In this document: in pieces, positions 49,843 through 57,667 of the stretch
Layout of the letters: each line of letters begins with the position of its first letter
How positions within the stretch are numbered: the stretch's first letter is position 1
From: an uncultured Oscillibacter sp.
GTDB lineage: Bacteria; Bacillota; Clostridia; Oscillospirales; Oscillospiraceae
Direction: 5' to 3'
Assembly (NCBI RefSeq): GCF_910584465.1
Contig: NZ_CAJUBK010000005.1
Coordinates: 1 to 64,000 of the forward strand
DNA length: 64,000 bases
Made by a program: the position numbers and the translations under genes
The notes under the pieces: generated by a model
What the model was told of the DNA's origin: nothing
The model's input: the letters and a program-made list of their open reading frames with translations, nothing else
Databases searched by the model: none

Positions 49843-50087
49843 GCGGAGCGGGCCATGCCGCCCGCCAAGATCGGGAGCCGTCACGGCCCGCCCCCTCCGC
49901 GCCCCGGCCGCACCGCCGGCGCAGTCCAAAAGAGCATCCGCTCCCTTTCGCCCGGGCGGACCGGCGGTCCGCCCGGGCGAAAAACGCCGCACAGCCGGGG
50001 AGGACCCTTTGGGTCCTCCCCGGCTGTGCGGACTGCCGATCTAACGTCCCGAAACAGCGGACACCGATATCCATCCGGACGCCGCCG
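49843..50087. other. Gene-free gap with two long perfect hairpins
   Basis: Hairpin 1 has 15-bp arms TCGCCCGGGCGGACC/GGTCCGCCCGGGCGA at about 49948-49980. Hairpin 2 has perfect 21-bp arms at 49987-50007 and 50011-50031 with loop TTT. These may be terminators for the csp operon, though no T-run follows. No ORF is convincing. Confidence 0.55.
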
Positions 50088-50116
50088 TTGACAGGCGCAG
50101 TCCGATCTGGTATCCT
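50088..50116 (+). promoter_or_regulatory. Promoter of the LysR gene
   Basis: TTGACA (50088-50093), 17 bp, TATCCT (50111-50116), 29 nt before ATG 50145, which follows AGGAGG. Confidence 0.7.
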
Positions 50117-50144
50117 CTTATCAGGTCCGACAGGAGGTCTTTCT

Positions 50145-51029
50145 ATGGATATACGGGTCCTGCGCTACTTCCTTGCCGTAGCCAAGGAGGGGAGCATCTC
50201 CGGTGCGGCGGAACGCCTGCACCTCTCCCAGCCCACGCTCTCCCGCCAGCTGATGGACCTGGAGGCGGAGCTCGGGAAAACGCTTTTCATCCGGGGACGC
50301 CGGAGGATCGTCCTGACGGAGCACGGCGTCCTGCTCCGCAGGCGGGCCGGGGAGATCCTGGACCTGTTCGACAAGACGGTGGGTGAACTGACCGCCGCGG
50401 AAGACACGGTCATGGGGGACGTCTACATCGGCGCGGGAGAGACGGAGGGCGTCCATTTCCTGACGCGGGCCGCCCGGCGGCTCCAGGAGCGGTATCCGCT
50501 CATCCATTTCCATATCGCCAGCGGCGACGCCGTGGATGTGGCGGAGCAGCTGGACAAGGGCCTGATCGATTTCGGCCTGATGTTCGGCCCCATCGATGAC
50601 AAGAAATACGGCCGGATCCCTCTGCCCGCCGATGATACCTGGGGGATCATGATGCGCCGGGACGACCCCTTGGCCGAAAAGGGATACGTGACGGCGGCGG
50701 ACATGGAGGGCCGGCCCCTGATCGCCAGCCGGAGCGCCGCCGAACCCGGCACGCTGTCCGGCCAGGTCATATCCAAGAACGTGGTGGCGACCTACAGCCT
50801 GATCTACAACGGTTCCCTGATGGTGGCGGACGGATTGGGGTACATGCTCTGCCTGGACAAGATCTTGAACGTGACCGGAGACAGCCCCCTCTGCTTCCGG
50901 CCCATCAGGCCCCCGATCAAGGCCCGCATGAGCGTGGTCTGGAAACGGTATCAGGTGTTTTCCAAAGCCTCCGAGAAATTCCTGGAGATCTTGCGGGAGG
51001 AGCCGCCGGGAGCGGGCGGCGGCCCCTGA
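50145..51029 (+). CDS. LysR-family transcriptional regulator
   Basis: A 294-residue LysR regulator. The winged helix-turn-helix is at residues 1-60 (VLRYFLAVAKEGSISGAAERLHLSQPTLSRQL); a periplasmic-binding-like effector domain fills about 90-285. It stands alone, with no divergent partner whose promoter faces it closely, so its target and ligand are unknown. Confidence 0.92.
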   Translation: MDIRVLRYFLAVAKEGSISGAAERLHLSQPTLSRQLMDLEAELGKTLFIRGRRRIVLTEHGVLLRRRAGEILDLFDKTVGELTAAEDTVMGDVYIGAGETEGVHFLTRAARRLQERYPLIHFHIASGDAVDVAEQLDKGLIDFGLMFGPIDDKKYGRIPLPADDTWGIMMRRDDPLAEKGYVTAADMEGRPLIASRSAAEPGTLSGQVISKNVVATYSLIYNGSLMVADGLGYMLCLDKILNVTGDSPLCFRPIRPPIKARMSVVWKRYQVFSKASEKFLEILREEPPGAGGGP

Positions 51030-51121
51030 CCATCCGGCCGGACGGGCCGGAGCCCCGGCCGGTCCCCCGCCCCGGGCCGTCCGTTCGGCCCGGTCCCCCG
51101 CTCTCCCGGACATTTTCCCGC

Positions 51122-51150
51122 TTGCCCCCGGGTATCGGACGTGCTATACT
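51122..51150 (+). promoter_or_regulatory. Promoter of rimM-trmD
   Basis: TTGCCC (51122-51127), 17 bp, TATACT (51145-51150), 37 nt before ATG 51187. Confidence 0.7.
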
Positions 51151-51186
51151 CCTTTCTAACAAGGAACGTGCAAAGGAGCATCCCTC

Positions 51187-51684
51187 ATGAAATTAGATTT
51201 TGTCCGTGTGGCCCGCATCGTCGGCGTCCATGGCATCCGGGGCGAGCTCCGGGCCCTCCCCCTGGACGGCGGCCCGGACTTCCTCGCCGGCTTCAAGACC
51301 TTTTACCTGGACGGCCGGCCCGTCGTCCCCGCCGCCTGCCGCCCCCACAAGGGCATGGCCCTGCTCAAGCTGGACGGCGTGGACGACCGCACCGCCGCCG
51401 AGGCCCTCCGGGGCAAAGAGCTCTCCATCCGCCGCTCCGACGCCCGCCTCCCCGACGGGGAGTACTTCGACGACGAGCTCATCGGCCTGGACGTCTATGA
51501 CGGCGAGACCGGGGAATGCGTCGGCGTGCTGTCCAAGGTGGAGCGCTATCCCGCCAGCAAGGTCTACACCGTCCGGGGGGTGAAGGAGTTCCTGGTCCCC
51601 GCGGTGAAGGACGCCTTCATCCTGGGCGTGGACCTGGAGAACGGCCGGATGGACATCCGGGTCTGGGAGGGGTTGACGGAGTGA
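51187..51684 (+). CDS. rimM: Ribosome maturation factor RimM
   Basis: A 165-residue protein needed to assemble the 30S subunit head, binding ribosomal protein S19. It starts with the family pattern VARIVGVHGIRGELRALPL, has GKELSIRRSDARLPDGEYFDDELIGLDVY at the domain boundary and the PRC-barrel end KEFLVPAVKDAFILGVDLENGRM. It overlaps trmD by 4 nt, the usual order in bacteria. Confidence 0.96.
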   Translation: MKLDFVRVARIVGVHGIRGELRALPLDGGPDFLAGFKTFYLDGRPVVPAACRPHKGMALLKLDGVDDRTAAEALRGKELSIRRSDARLPDGEYFDDELIGLDVYDGETGECVGVLSKVERYPASKVYTVRGVKEFLVPAVKDAFILGVDLENGRMDIRVWEGLTE

Positions 51685-52448
51685 ACATCGACATCCTGAC
51701 CCTGTTCCCCGCCTCCGTGGACGCCATGCTGAACGTCAGCATCCTGGGCCGGGCCCAGGAGCGGGGCCATATCGCCATCCGTTCCCACCAGATCCGGGAA
51801 TACACCACCAACAAGCAGATGCAGGTGGACGACTACCCTTACGGCGGGGGCCGGGGGGCCGTCATGCAGGCGGACCCGCTGTACCGCTGCTGGGCCCACG
51901 TGACGGAGGTCCACGGGCCTGGGCGGACCATCTTCCTCTCCCCCTGCGGGCGGACCTTCACCCAGGAGGTCGCCAAGGAGCTGAAGGCACGCTACGACCA
52001 CCTGATCTTGGTCTGCGGACACTACGAGGGCGTGGACCAGCGCTTCCTGGACGAGTGCGTGGACGAGGAGATCTCCATGGGGGACTTCGTCCTCACCGGA
52101 GGGGAGATCCCCGCCATGGCCTTGGCGGACGCGGTGTGCCGTATGGTCCCCGGCGTCCTGCCGGACGAGACGTGCTTCCAGGAGGAGTCCCACTGGGACG
52201 GGCTCCTGGAGTATCCCCAGTATTCCCGCCCCGCCGTGTGGCATGACCGGGCCGTGCCGGAGGTCCTGCTGTCCGGGGACCACGGGAAGGTGGCGGACTG
52301 GCGGCGGAAGGAGAGCTATAAGCGGACCATGCGCCGCCGCCCGGACCTCTTCGCCAGGTTCGACGAGGGCCGGCTCACCACCAAGGCGGAAAAAAAGGTC
52401 CTCCAGCAGGCCAGGGACGAGCTGGCCGCGGAGGAGGCGGAGGTATGA
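51681..52448 (+). CDS. trmD: tRNA (guanine-N1)-methyltransferase
   Basis: A 255-residue SPOUT methyltransferase making m1G37 in tRNAs read as CNN, which prevents frameshifting. Trefoil-knot motifs are clear: YGGGRGAVMQADPLYRCW, FLSPCGRTFTQEVAKEL, LVCGHYEGVDQRF and SMGDFVLTGGE. The GTG start at 51681 overlaps the rimM stop. The gene ends 2 nt before an intergenic repeat. Confidence 0.96.
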   Translation: MNIDILTLFPASVDAMLNVSILGRAQERGHIAIRSHQIREYTTNKQMQVDDYPYGGGRGAVMQADPLYRCWAHVTEVHGPGRTIFLSPCGRTFTQEVAKELKARYDHLILVCGHYEGVDQRFLDECVDEEISMGDFVLTGGEIPAMALADAVCRMVPGVLPDETCFQEESHWDGLLEYPQYSRPAVWHDRAVPEVLLSGDHGKVADWRRKESYKRTMRRRPDLFARFDEGRLTTKAEKKVLQQARDELAAEEAEV

Positions 52449-52450
52449 AA

Positions 52451-52645
52451 AGGCCGGCGGAACGATCGTTCCGCCGGCCTGAGCAAGTTTCCAGGACTTT
52501 TCACAGTCCTGGAAACTTGCCAATCCAAATGGCGCAGGGGGCCCTTCCCGGGTCTCCCGCGCACACTCTTCCTTCCCGCCGATGGGGTCCCCGCTGCATT
52601 TTCGGCGCTTTGAGACCGTCTGGCGGAAGTCCGCCAGACGGTCTC
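52451..52645. repeat. Intergenic repeat copy d with three hairpins
   Basis: A perfect 30-nt palindrome (52451-52480), a 16-bp stem GCAAGTTTCCAGGACT/AGTCCTGGAAACTTGC (52483-52498/52505-52520), the conserved stretch GCGCAGGGGGCCCTTCCCGG, TCTCCCGCGCACAC, CTTCCCGCCGAT and CATTTTCGG, then a 16-bp locus-specific stem (52612-52627/52630-52645). It separates trmD from the convergent SLH-protein gene. Confidence 0.75.
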
Positions 52646-52651
52646 GTCCCC

Positions 52652-54076
52652 TCAGGCAATGAGCGTCCCGTAGATGCCGGTGGGGCCGTCCGCGCCTCCG
52701 AGGATCTCCTTGAAATCGGAGAAGTCGGGGAAGGCGATCTTCACATCCTTGCCGGACGCCTTGATATCCATGTCCATCTCCATGTCCACGGCGTAGCGGA
52801 GCGTCATGCTCCCCTCGGTCCCGGCGCCGGCCTCCATGCCGGCCTTGAAGGCCATGTCGACGGAGGCGCTTTTCAGTTCCCCGCCCTTGTCCACGGTGTA
52901 GGTGATGGCGGTGCCGTCCAGCGTGGTCTCCAGGTCCATGTCCGCCATCCCGATGGGGGCCTCCTGGAGGGCCGTCCGGAGGACGCCCTCCAGCAGCCCG
53001 GCGAAGGCGTCGTTCAGCGTCAGGGTATAGACGGTATCGCTCCCGGAGGGCTTGGCGCTGATGCCGGCGATGAAGGGGAGCATGGCCGCGCCGGTCTTCC
53101 CGGACGGCTGGTCCAGCAGGGCCTGGAGGGACTCCATGCCCTCCACCGGCGTCCGATACGCCTCCCCGCCGGAGCGGACGTAGGACACGCCGTCCTTCAT
53201 CCACATCTCCATCCTCCGGCTCTCCCCATCCATCGTGACGGTCAGATCGACCGCCATCCGGATGTCCTCGTCCACGACGGAGCGGATGCTGCCGCGGACG
53301 GAAGCATCCCGGGCCTCGCTCAGGTCCATCCCCCTGCCGCCGATCGTTTCGCTGACGGAGACGCTCATCTCCATCGCGGCGTCGATGTCCGCGTCGACGC
53401 CGGACGCCATGGCCGCGCCGGACGCCTGGAGGGCGCGGTACGCCTCGATCTTATCGGTGATGGGCTTGGCGGCGGAGGCGTCGACGGCCCCGCTCTCGAT
53501 CAGGCTCTCCAAGAGGTAGGCGCTGCCATCCTTCAAGTCCGTGCCCAGGGCCTGATACGTCATGGACACCAGATCGTCCCGGAGGAACTCCCCGGTGAGC
53601 AGGGAGGTGTCCAGCAGGCCGATGCCCATGGCGAACTCCTGGGCGCCGGCGGCGGTGAGATCCGCATCGTCCCGATAGCCCAGGGCGCGCAGCAAAAAGA
53701 TGGTATACGCCTTGGCGGTGCAGGGGCTGGACGCGCCGAAGGTGTCGGCGGAGGTGCCGCCGGCCAGGCCCTTCGCCGCCAGCCACGCGACGCTGGGGGC
53801 CGCGGCCTCTCCCACGTCGGTGAAGGGGCACTCCAGTTCCCCGGCGGCGTAGGCGGCTTTGGCCTCGTCCTCCGCGCCGAAGAGCCGGACCAGCATGATG
53901 GCGGCCTGGGCCCGAGTGGGGACCTGGTCCAGCTGGAAGCCCTCGGCGGAGCCCTTCAGCACACCGATGGAGGCCAGCTCCGCCGCCGCGCCGTCGAAGC
54001 TGGAGGCGGACACGCCGACGCACAGCAGCCCGGCCACGGCCAGGGAGGCAAGCAGGATCGTCAAGAAGCGTTTCAT
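52652..54076 (-). CDS. Secreted SLH-type protein with GGADGPT tail
   Basis: A 474-residue exported protein: signal peptide (1-24), two to three S-layer-homology-like repeats (about 26-195: ELASIGVLKGSAEGFQLDQVPTRAQAA, ECPFTDV), then a domain of about 260 residues with no recognised family. SLH repeats bind cell-wall polymers, so it is probably a surface protein. The extreme C-terminus is ILGGADGPTGIYGTLIA; GGADGPT endings occur in many proteins of these bacteria and also within oxaloacetate decarboxylase beta subunits, but their role here is unknown. Confidence 0.78.
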   Translation of the reverse strand: MKRFLTILLASLAVAGLLCVGVSASSFDGAAAELASIGVLKGSAEGFQLDQVPTRAQAAIMLVRLFGAEDEAKAAYAAGELECPFTDVGEAAAPSVAWLAAKGLAGGTSADTFGASSPCTAKAYTIFLLRALGYRDDADLTAAGAQEFAMGIGLLDTSLLTGEFLRDDLVSMTYQALGTDLKDGSAYLLESLIESGAVDASAAKPITDKIEAYRALQASGAAMASGVDADIDAAMEMSVSVSETIGGRGMDLSEARDASVRGSIRSVVDEDIRMAVDLTVTMDGESRRMEMWMKDGVSYVRSGGEAYRTPVEGMESLQALLDQPSGKTGAAMLPFIAGISAKPSGSDTVYTLTLNDAFAGLLEGVLRTALQEAPIGMADMDLETTLDGTAITYTVDKGGELKSASVDMAFKAGMEAGAGTEGSMTLRYAVDMEMDMDIKASGKDVKIAFPDFSDFKEILGGADGPTGIYGTLIA

Positions 54077-54149
54077 AAAAAGTCTCCTCTCATCCGGCGG
54101 CGTCCCGCCGTCCTATCTGCTCTCATTCTATACCCGCGGAGCCCCCGCG

Positions 54150-54923
54150 TCAAGGGCCGTCCTCCCGGGGCCCCTTTTCGAAAACGCACAGCGCCGTGAA
54201 GCACGGGCCATGGGGCCCCTCGCCCTCCACGAAGTAGTCCCCGCCGCTCCGGCGGCCCTCCAGCCGCAGGACGTCCCCCAGGACGGCCTCCCGGCTGTAG
54301 TTGATGTAGAACTCCCTGGGGGCCTGGGGCTGCAGGTCCTCCGGCAGGGCGTCCCAGATGATGTCGCCGTAGTTGCCGCTGTAGAGGTGTCCGTTGCCGT
54401 CCAGGTCGGACCAGCGGATCGTCCGGGTCCCCAGGTCCTCCCGTCCCTCCTTGGGGACGAGGATCTTCCGCGGATCCGGGCAGTCCAGGGGCCGGTCCGA
54501 GGTCATCAGCGGCTTGGCCGTGAAGGAGGCGGGGCGCAGGATCTTCCAGGTGACGGGGTCCACCAAGATCCAGTCCGTCTTGGCGGAGACCCGGACGCGG
54601 CCCGCCCGGTCCTTCATCTCGTAATACCGCCGCATATGGGCCGCCTTGGCGCCGTTCTCCCAGGTGGTGATGTCCAGCAGGTCCTGGGCCCTGGGGCAGT
54701 CGTGGATCTTGACCGCCGCCCTGGAGAGGAGGAAGACCTCCCGGCCGGCCCAAAGCACCTCATGGGTCAGCCCCCTGGCGTCGTAGTCATACCCGGCGAA
54801 GGTCGCCATCTTGCTCAAAAGGGCGGCGACCCGGACCCGCTGTCCCCGGTCGCAGTCCCAGAACCCCAGCTCTTCCTGGCGGGAATAGCCGTTGTCGTAC
54901 AAGCGTTGTTTCAAATCCTCCAT
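54150..54923 (-). CDS. Acyl-ACP thioesterase
   Basis: A 257-residue double hot-dog enzyme of the FatA/FatB-like family (PF01643), which releases fatty acids from acyl carrier protein. The N-terminal hot-dog has GYDYDARGLTHEVLWA; the active region IRWSDLDGNGHLYSGNYGDIIW carries the expected Asn and His. Chain length cannot be told. It is divergent in function from its neighbours but runs in the same direction as the ThrE pair. Confidence 0.85.
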   Translation of the reverse strand: MEDLKQRLYDNGYSRQEELGFWDCDRGQRVRVAALLSKMATFAGYDYDARGLTHEVLWAGREVFLLSRAAVKIHDCPRAQDLLDITTWENGAKAAHMRRYYEMKDRAGRVRVSAKTDWILVDPVTWKILRPASFTAKPLMTSDRPLDCPDPRKILVPKEGREDLGTRTIRWSDLDGNGHLYSGNYGDIIWDALPEDLQPQAPREFYINYSREAVLGDVLRLEGRRSGGDYFVEGEGPHGPCFTALCVFEKGPREDGP

Positions 54924-54944
54924 ATCGATCTTGGATCCTCTCGT

Positions 54945-55397
54945 TCACTTTTTCGGCGGCAGGGCCTTCAGCCGGGGGAAGACCGCCCGGAACACCGACG
55001 AGGCCAGCATCGCCCCCACCGCCAGCGCCGCCGCCATGCCCAGGGTATGGAGCAGCGTGTTCAAAAACGCCTCCGTCTCCCCCGCCACGCAGTGCCGCAT
55101 CGCGTAGTAGATGCCGCCCCCGGGGACCAGCGGCAGCAGGGCCACCAGCACATAGCCCGTCACCGGACAGTGCCGGACCCGGCTCATGACCTCGGCGAAG
55201 ACGCCGATGGCCGCCGCCGCCAGGAAGGCGGCGAAGATCGTGCTCCCCGCCAGCAGGTACACCAGCCAGCCCAGCGCGCCGCCCAGGCCCGCGATCAGCT
55301 TCCCCAGGCCGTGGATGTTGAACATCAGCGTGAAGCCCACGCAGGCCCAGAACGCGCAGAAGCAGGGCAGGATATATCCGAAAAACACCGTCTCCAC
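54945..55397 (-). CDS. ThrE-type exporter, small subunit
   Basis: A 150-residue, four- to five-span protein of the ThrE_2 (PF12821) family. The family stretch HCPVTGYVLVALLPLVPGGGIYYAM is at about residues 76-100. In many bacteria ThrE_1 and ThrE_2 are separate genes that together form a threonine/serine exporter; here the larger partner is 10 nt upstream. Confidence 0.85.
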   Translation of the reverse strand: METVFFGYILPCFCAFWACVGFTLMFNIHGLGKLIAGLGGALGWLVYLLAGSTIFAAFLAAAAIGVFAEVMSRVRHCPVTGYVLVALLPLVPGGGIYYAMRHCVAGETEAFLNTLLHTLGMAAALAVGAMLASSVFRAVFPRLKALPPKK

Positions 55398-55407
55398 AGC
55401 ATCCTCC

Positions 55408-56169
55408 TCAAAACAGTCCGCCCAGGGCCTGGCCCGCCGCCGCGCCCAGGGCGATGGCGGAGGCCGCCAAGATCGCGTCCGCCGCCCGGCTCAGGGCGGA
55501 GAAGGTGTCCCCCGCCATGATCTCCCGCATCGCGTTGGTCAGGGCCATGCCGGGGACCAGGACCATCAGCGCCGCGATGGTCACCACGTCCACGCTCTCC
55601 CCCAGGCCCGCGCGCACCAGCGCCATCGCCAGCAGGGACGCCGCGGCGCTGCAGACCGCCGTCCGGAAAAAGCTGTTGGCCCCGAGGAACCGTCCTCCGT
55701 AGAGGAGGCATCCCCCGACGGCCAGGCCGCAGAGGAACGCGCCCAGCAGGTCCATGGGCCCCCCGCCGAACAGCGGGGCGAAAAAGGCCGGCGCGACGCC
55801 ATAGCCCAGCAGGACCCACCGGGGGGAATGCCGGGGCATGTCCGCGCACAGCGTGTCGATCGCCGCCCTGGCCTCGTCCAGGGGCGGTATCTCGGCGCAG
55901 AGGCGGCGGCACAGGGCGTTGCACCGCTCCAGCAGCTCGATGTCCGTCCCGTGGGACGGGACCCGGCGCATCCGGGTGATGGGGTGTCCCTGGGGCGTCG
56001 CCACGCTGACGATGACGCAGTTGGGGATGGCGAAGACCTCCGGGGCCGCGAGCCCGTAGGCGTTCAGCAGCCGCCGGGCGGACTCCTCCACCCGGTAGAT
56101 CTCCGCGCCGCTGTACATCAGCTGATAGCCCAGCTCCGCCGCCATGTCCAAGAGCTTGTCGTAGTCCAT
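55408..56169 (-). CDS. ThrE-type exporter, large subunit
   Basis: A 253-residue protein of the ThrE_1 (PF06738) family. The cytoplasmic N-terminal part (1-110: YQLMYSGAEIYRVEESARRLLNAYG, GTDIELLERCNALCRRL) precedes five spans with the family region VTIAALMVLVPGMALTNAMREIMAGD. It is the first gene of the two-gene exporter operon for serine or threonine. Confidence 0.88.
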   Translation of the reverse strand: MDYDKLLDMAAELGYQLMYSGAEIYRVEESARRLLNAYGLAAPEVFAIPNCVIVSVATPQGHPITRMRRVPSHGTDIELLERCNALCRRLCAEIPPLDEARAAIDTLCADMPRHSPRWVLLGYGVAPAFFAPLFGGGPMDLLGAFLCGLAVGGCLLYGGRFLGANSFFRTAVCSAAASLLAMALVRAGLGESVDVVTIAALMVLVPGMALTNAMREIMAGDTFSALSRAADAILAASAIALGAAAGQALGGLF

Positions 56170-56527
56170 GGATCAGTGCCGGACCTCCCCGGGCCCCGCG
56201 CTGAGGGCAGGACGGCGGAGGCCCGGCGCCTCCCCCCGGTGCGGGGCCCCGCCTCCCTTTTTGGACCGGTCTAAAAAAATCATCACTGAGACCTCCTTGC
56301 AGATCCGTTCCCTTCTATCCTACTCCATTTCTGTCCCGCTGGCAATTGTTTTTTCCGCCGGGACGTGCTACAATACAGGGCAGCGGATGCTCCCTATCCA
56401 AATGCCCGATCTGGCTGCGTGTCCCTGCCGGCCTCGAATGGATGGATCTGCGGTCAGGCTCACGATCATGCGCGCACCTCGGGAAAATGCCGGGACGGAG
56501 CGTCACGACACATATGGAGGTGGGATC
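56170..56527. other. Intergenic region with promoter at 56346
   Basis: A GC-rich inverted repeat near 56216-56262 (GGAGGC..GCCTCC followed by CTTTTT) could terminate rightward reading. TTGTTT (56346-56351), 17 bp, TACAAT (56369-56374) is a good rightward promoter for the zinc-ribbon gene, about 150 nt before its ATG. No ORF before 56528 looks real. Confidence 0.6.
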
Positions 56528-56749
56528 ATGCGCAGATGCATCCGATGTGATACGGAGATGCTGGAGGGATTGGATATCAAGGAACCCATGCACAGCAGTG
56601 TGCTGAGGGTGACCCGGCCGGAGACATCCGGGATCATGCCTAAGAATTACTTTGGAGACATGAAAGCCGCGGTCTGCCCCGGATGCGGCTATATAGAAAC
56701 GTATCTGTCCCGGCTGGACAAGATCCGGCAGTATAAGAAGGACGGATGA
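56528..56749 (+). CDS. Small zinc-ribbon protein
   Basis: A 73-residue protein with two metal-binding knuckles, CIRC at residues 4-7 and CPGC at about 54-57. The surroundings (EMLEGLDIKEPMH, PKNYFGDMKAAVCPGCGYIETY) match no family I can name; it is probably a nucleic-acid-binding helper. ATG 56528 follows GGAGGTGGG. Confidence 0.7.
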   Translation: MRRCIRCDTEMLEGLDIKEPMHSSVLRVTRPETSGIMPKNYFGDMKAAVCPGCGYIETYLSRLDKIRQYKKDG

Positions 56750-56865
56750 ATGCCGGTAGGATCCCGGATCTGCAAGATCGCGGGTCCCGGCTGCTTGTTC
56801 GAAGGCCGGACCGAGATCGTCGGGGACATGAAAGCAAATGGGAAGTATCCCAAAAGAGGTGTTTT

Positions 56866-57621
56866 ATGAGACTGGTATCCTGGAACGTCAACGGCCTCCG
56901 GGCCTGCCTGAAAAAGGGCTTCCTGGACTTCTGCGCCTTCGCCGACGCGGATGTGATCTGCCTGCAGGAGACGAAGATGCGCCCGGAGCAGGCGGAGTTC
57001 GACCTCCCCGGCTACACCCGCTTCTGGAACAGCGCCGACAAGGCGGGCTACTCCGGCACCGCCGTCTTCACCCGGCGGGAGCCTTTGAACGTCACCTACG
57101 ACTTCGGCATCGACGAGCACCGCCATGAGGGGCGGATCATCACGGCGGAGTTCGAGGAGTTCTACCTGGTCTGCTGCTATACCCCCAACTCCAAGGACCA
57201 GCTCCTCCGCCTGGATTACCGCATGGCCTGGGAGGACGACCTCCGGGAGTACCTCTGTGAGCTGGACGCCGTGAAGCCCGTGGTCTACTGCGGGGACCTG
57301 AACGTGGCCCACCAGGAGATCGACCTGAAGAACCCCGGCCCCAACCGCCGAAACCCCGGCTTCACCGACGAGGAGCGGGAGAAGATGACCCGGCTCCTGG
57401 CCTCGGGTTTCGTGGACAGCTTCCGGGCGCTGTACCCGGACAAGACCGGGGCCTATTCCTGGTGGAGCTACCGGGGCCGGGCCCGGGAGAACAACACGGG
57501 GTGGAGGATCGACTACTTCATCGTCTCGGAGCGCCTGCGCTCCCGCATCCGCAGCGCGGACATCTGGAGCGAGGTCCACGGCAGCGACCACTGCCCGGTG
57601 GTCCTGGAATTGGAAGATTGA
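56866..57621 (+). CDS. exoA: Exodeoxyribonuclease III
   Basis: A 251-residue AP endonuclease/3'-5' exonuclease of the Xth/ExoA family used in base excision repair. Active-site motifs are complete: SWNVNGLRA, CLQETKM, YCGDLNVAHQEID and GSDHCPVVLEL, with WRIDYFIVS between them. Length is normal. ATG 56866 is chosen because it starts the family sequence; a weak AAAGAGG precedes it. Confidence 0.95.
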   Translation: MRLVSWNVNGLRACLKKGFLDFCAFADADVICLQETKMRPEQAEFDLPGYTRFWNSADKAGYSGTAVFTRREPLNVTYDFGIDEHRHEGRIITAEFEEFYLVCCYTPNSKDQLLRLDYRMAWEDDLREYLCELDAVKPVVYCGDLNVAHQEIDLKNPGPNRRNPGFTDEEREKMTRLLASGFVDSFRALYPDKTGAYSWWSYRGRARENNTGWRIDYFIVSERLRSRIRSADIWSEVHGSDHCPVVLELED

Positions 57622-57623
57622 AC

Positions 57624-57652
57624 GGCGGAGGAGGGGCTTTGCCCCTCCTCCG
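57624..57652. terminator. Bidirectional terminator between exoA and htrA-like gene
   Basis: CGGAGGAGGGG and CCCCTCCTCCG form an 11-bp stem with a short CTTTG loop; the genes on both sides converge on it. Confidence 0.7.
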
Positions 57653-57667
57653 TTCCACGTGTCCTGC

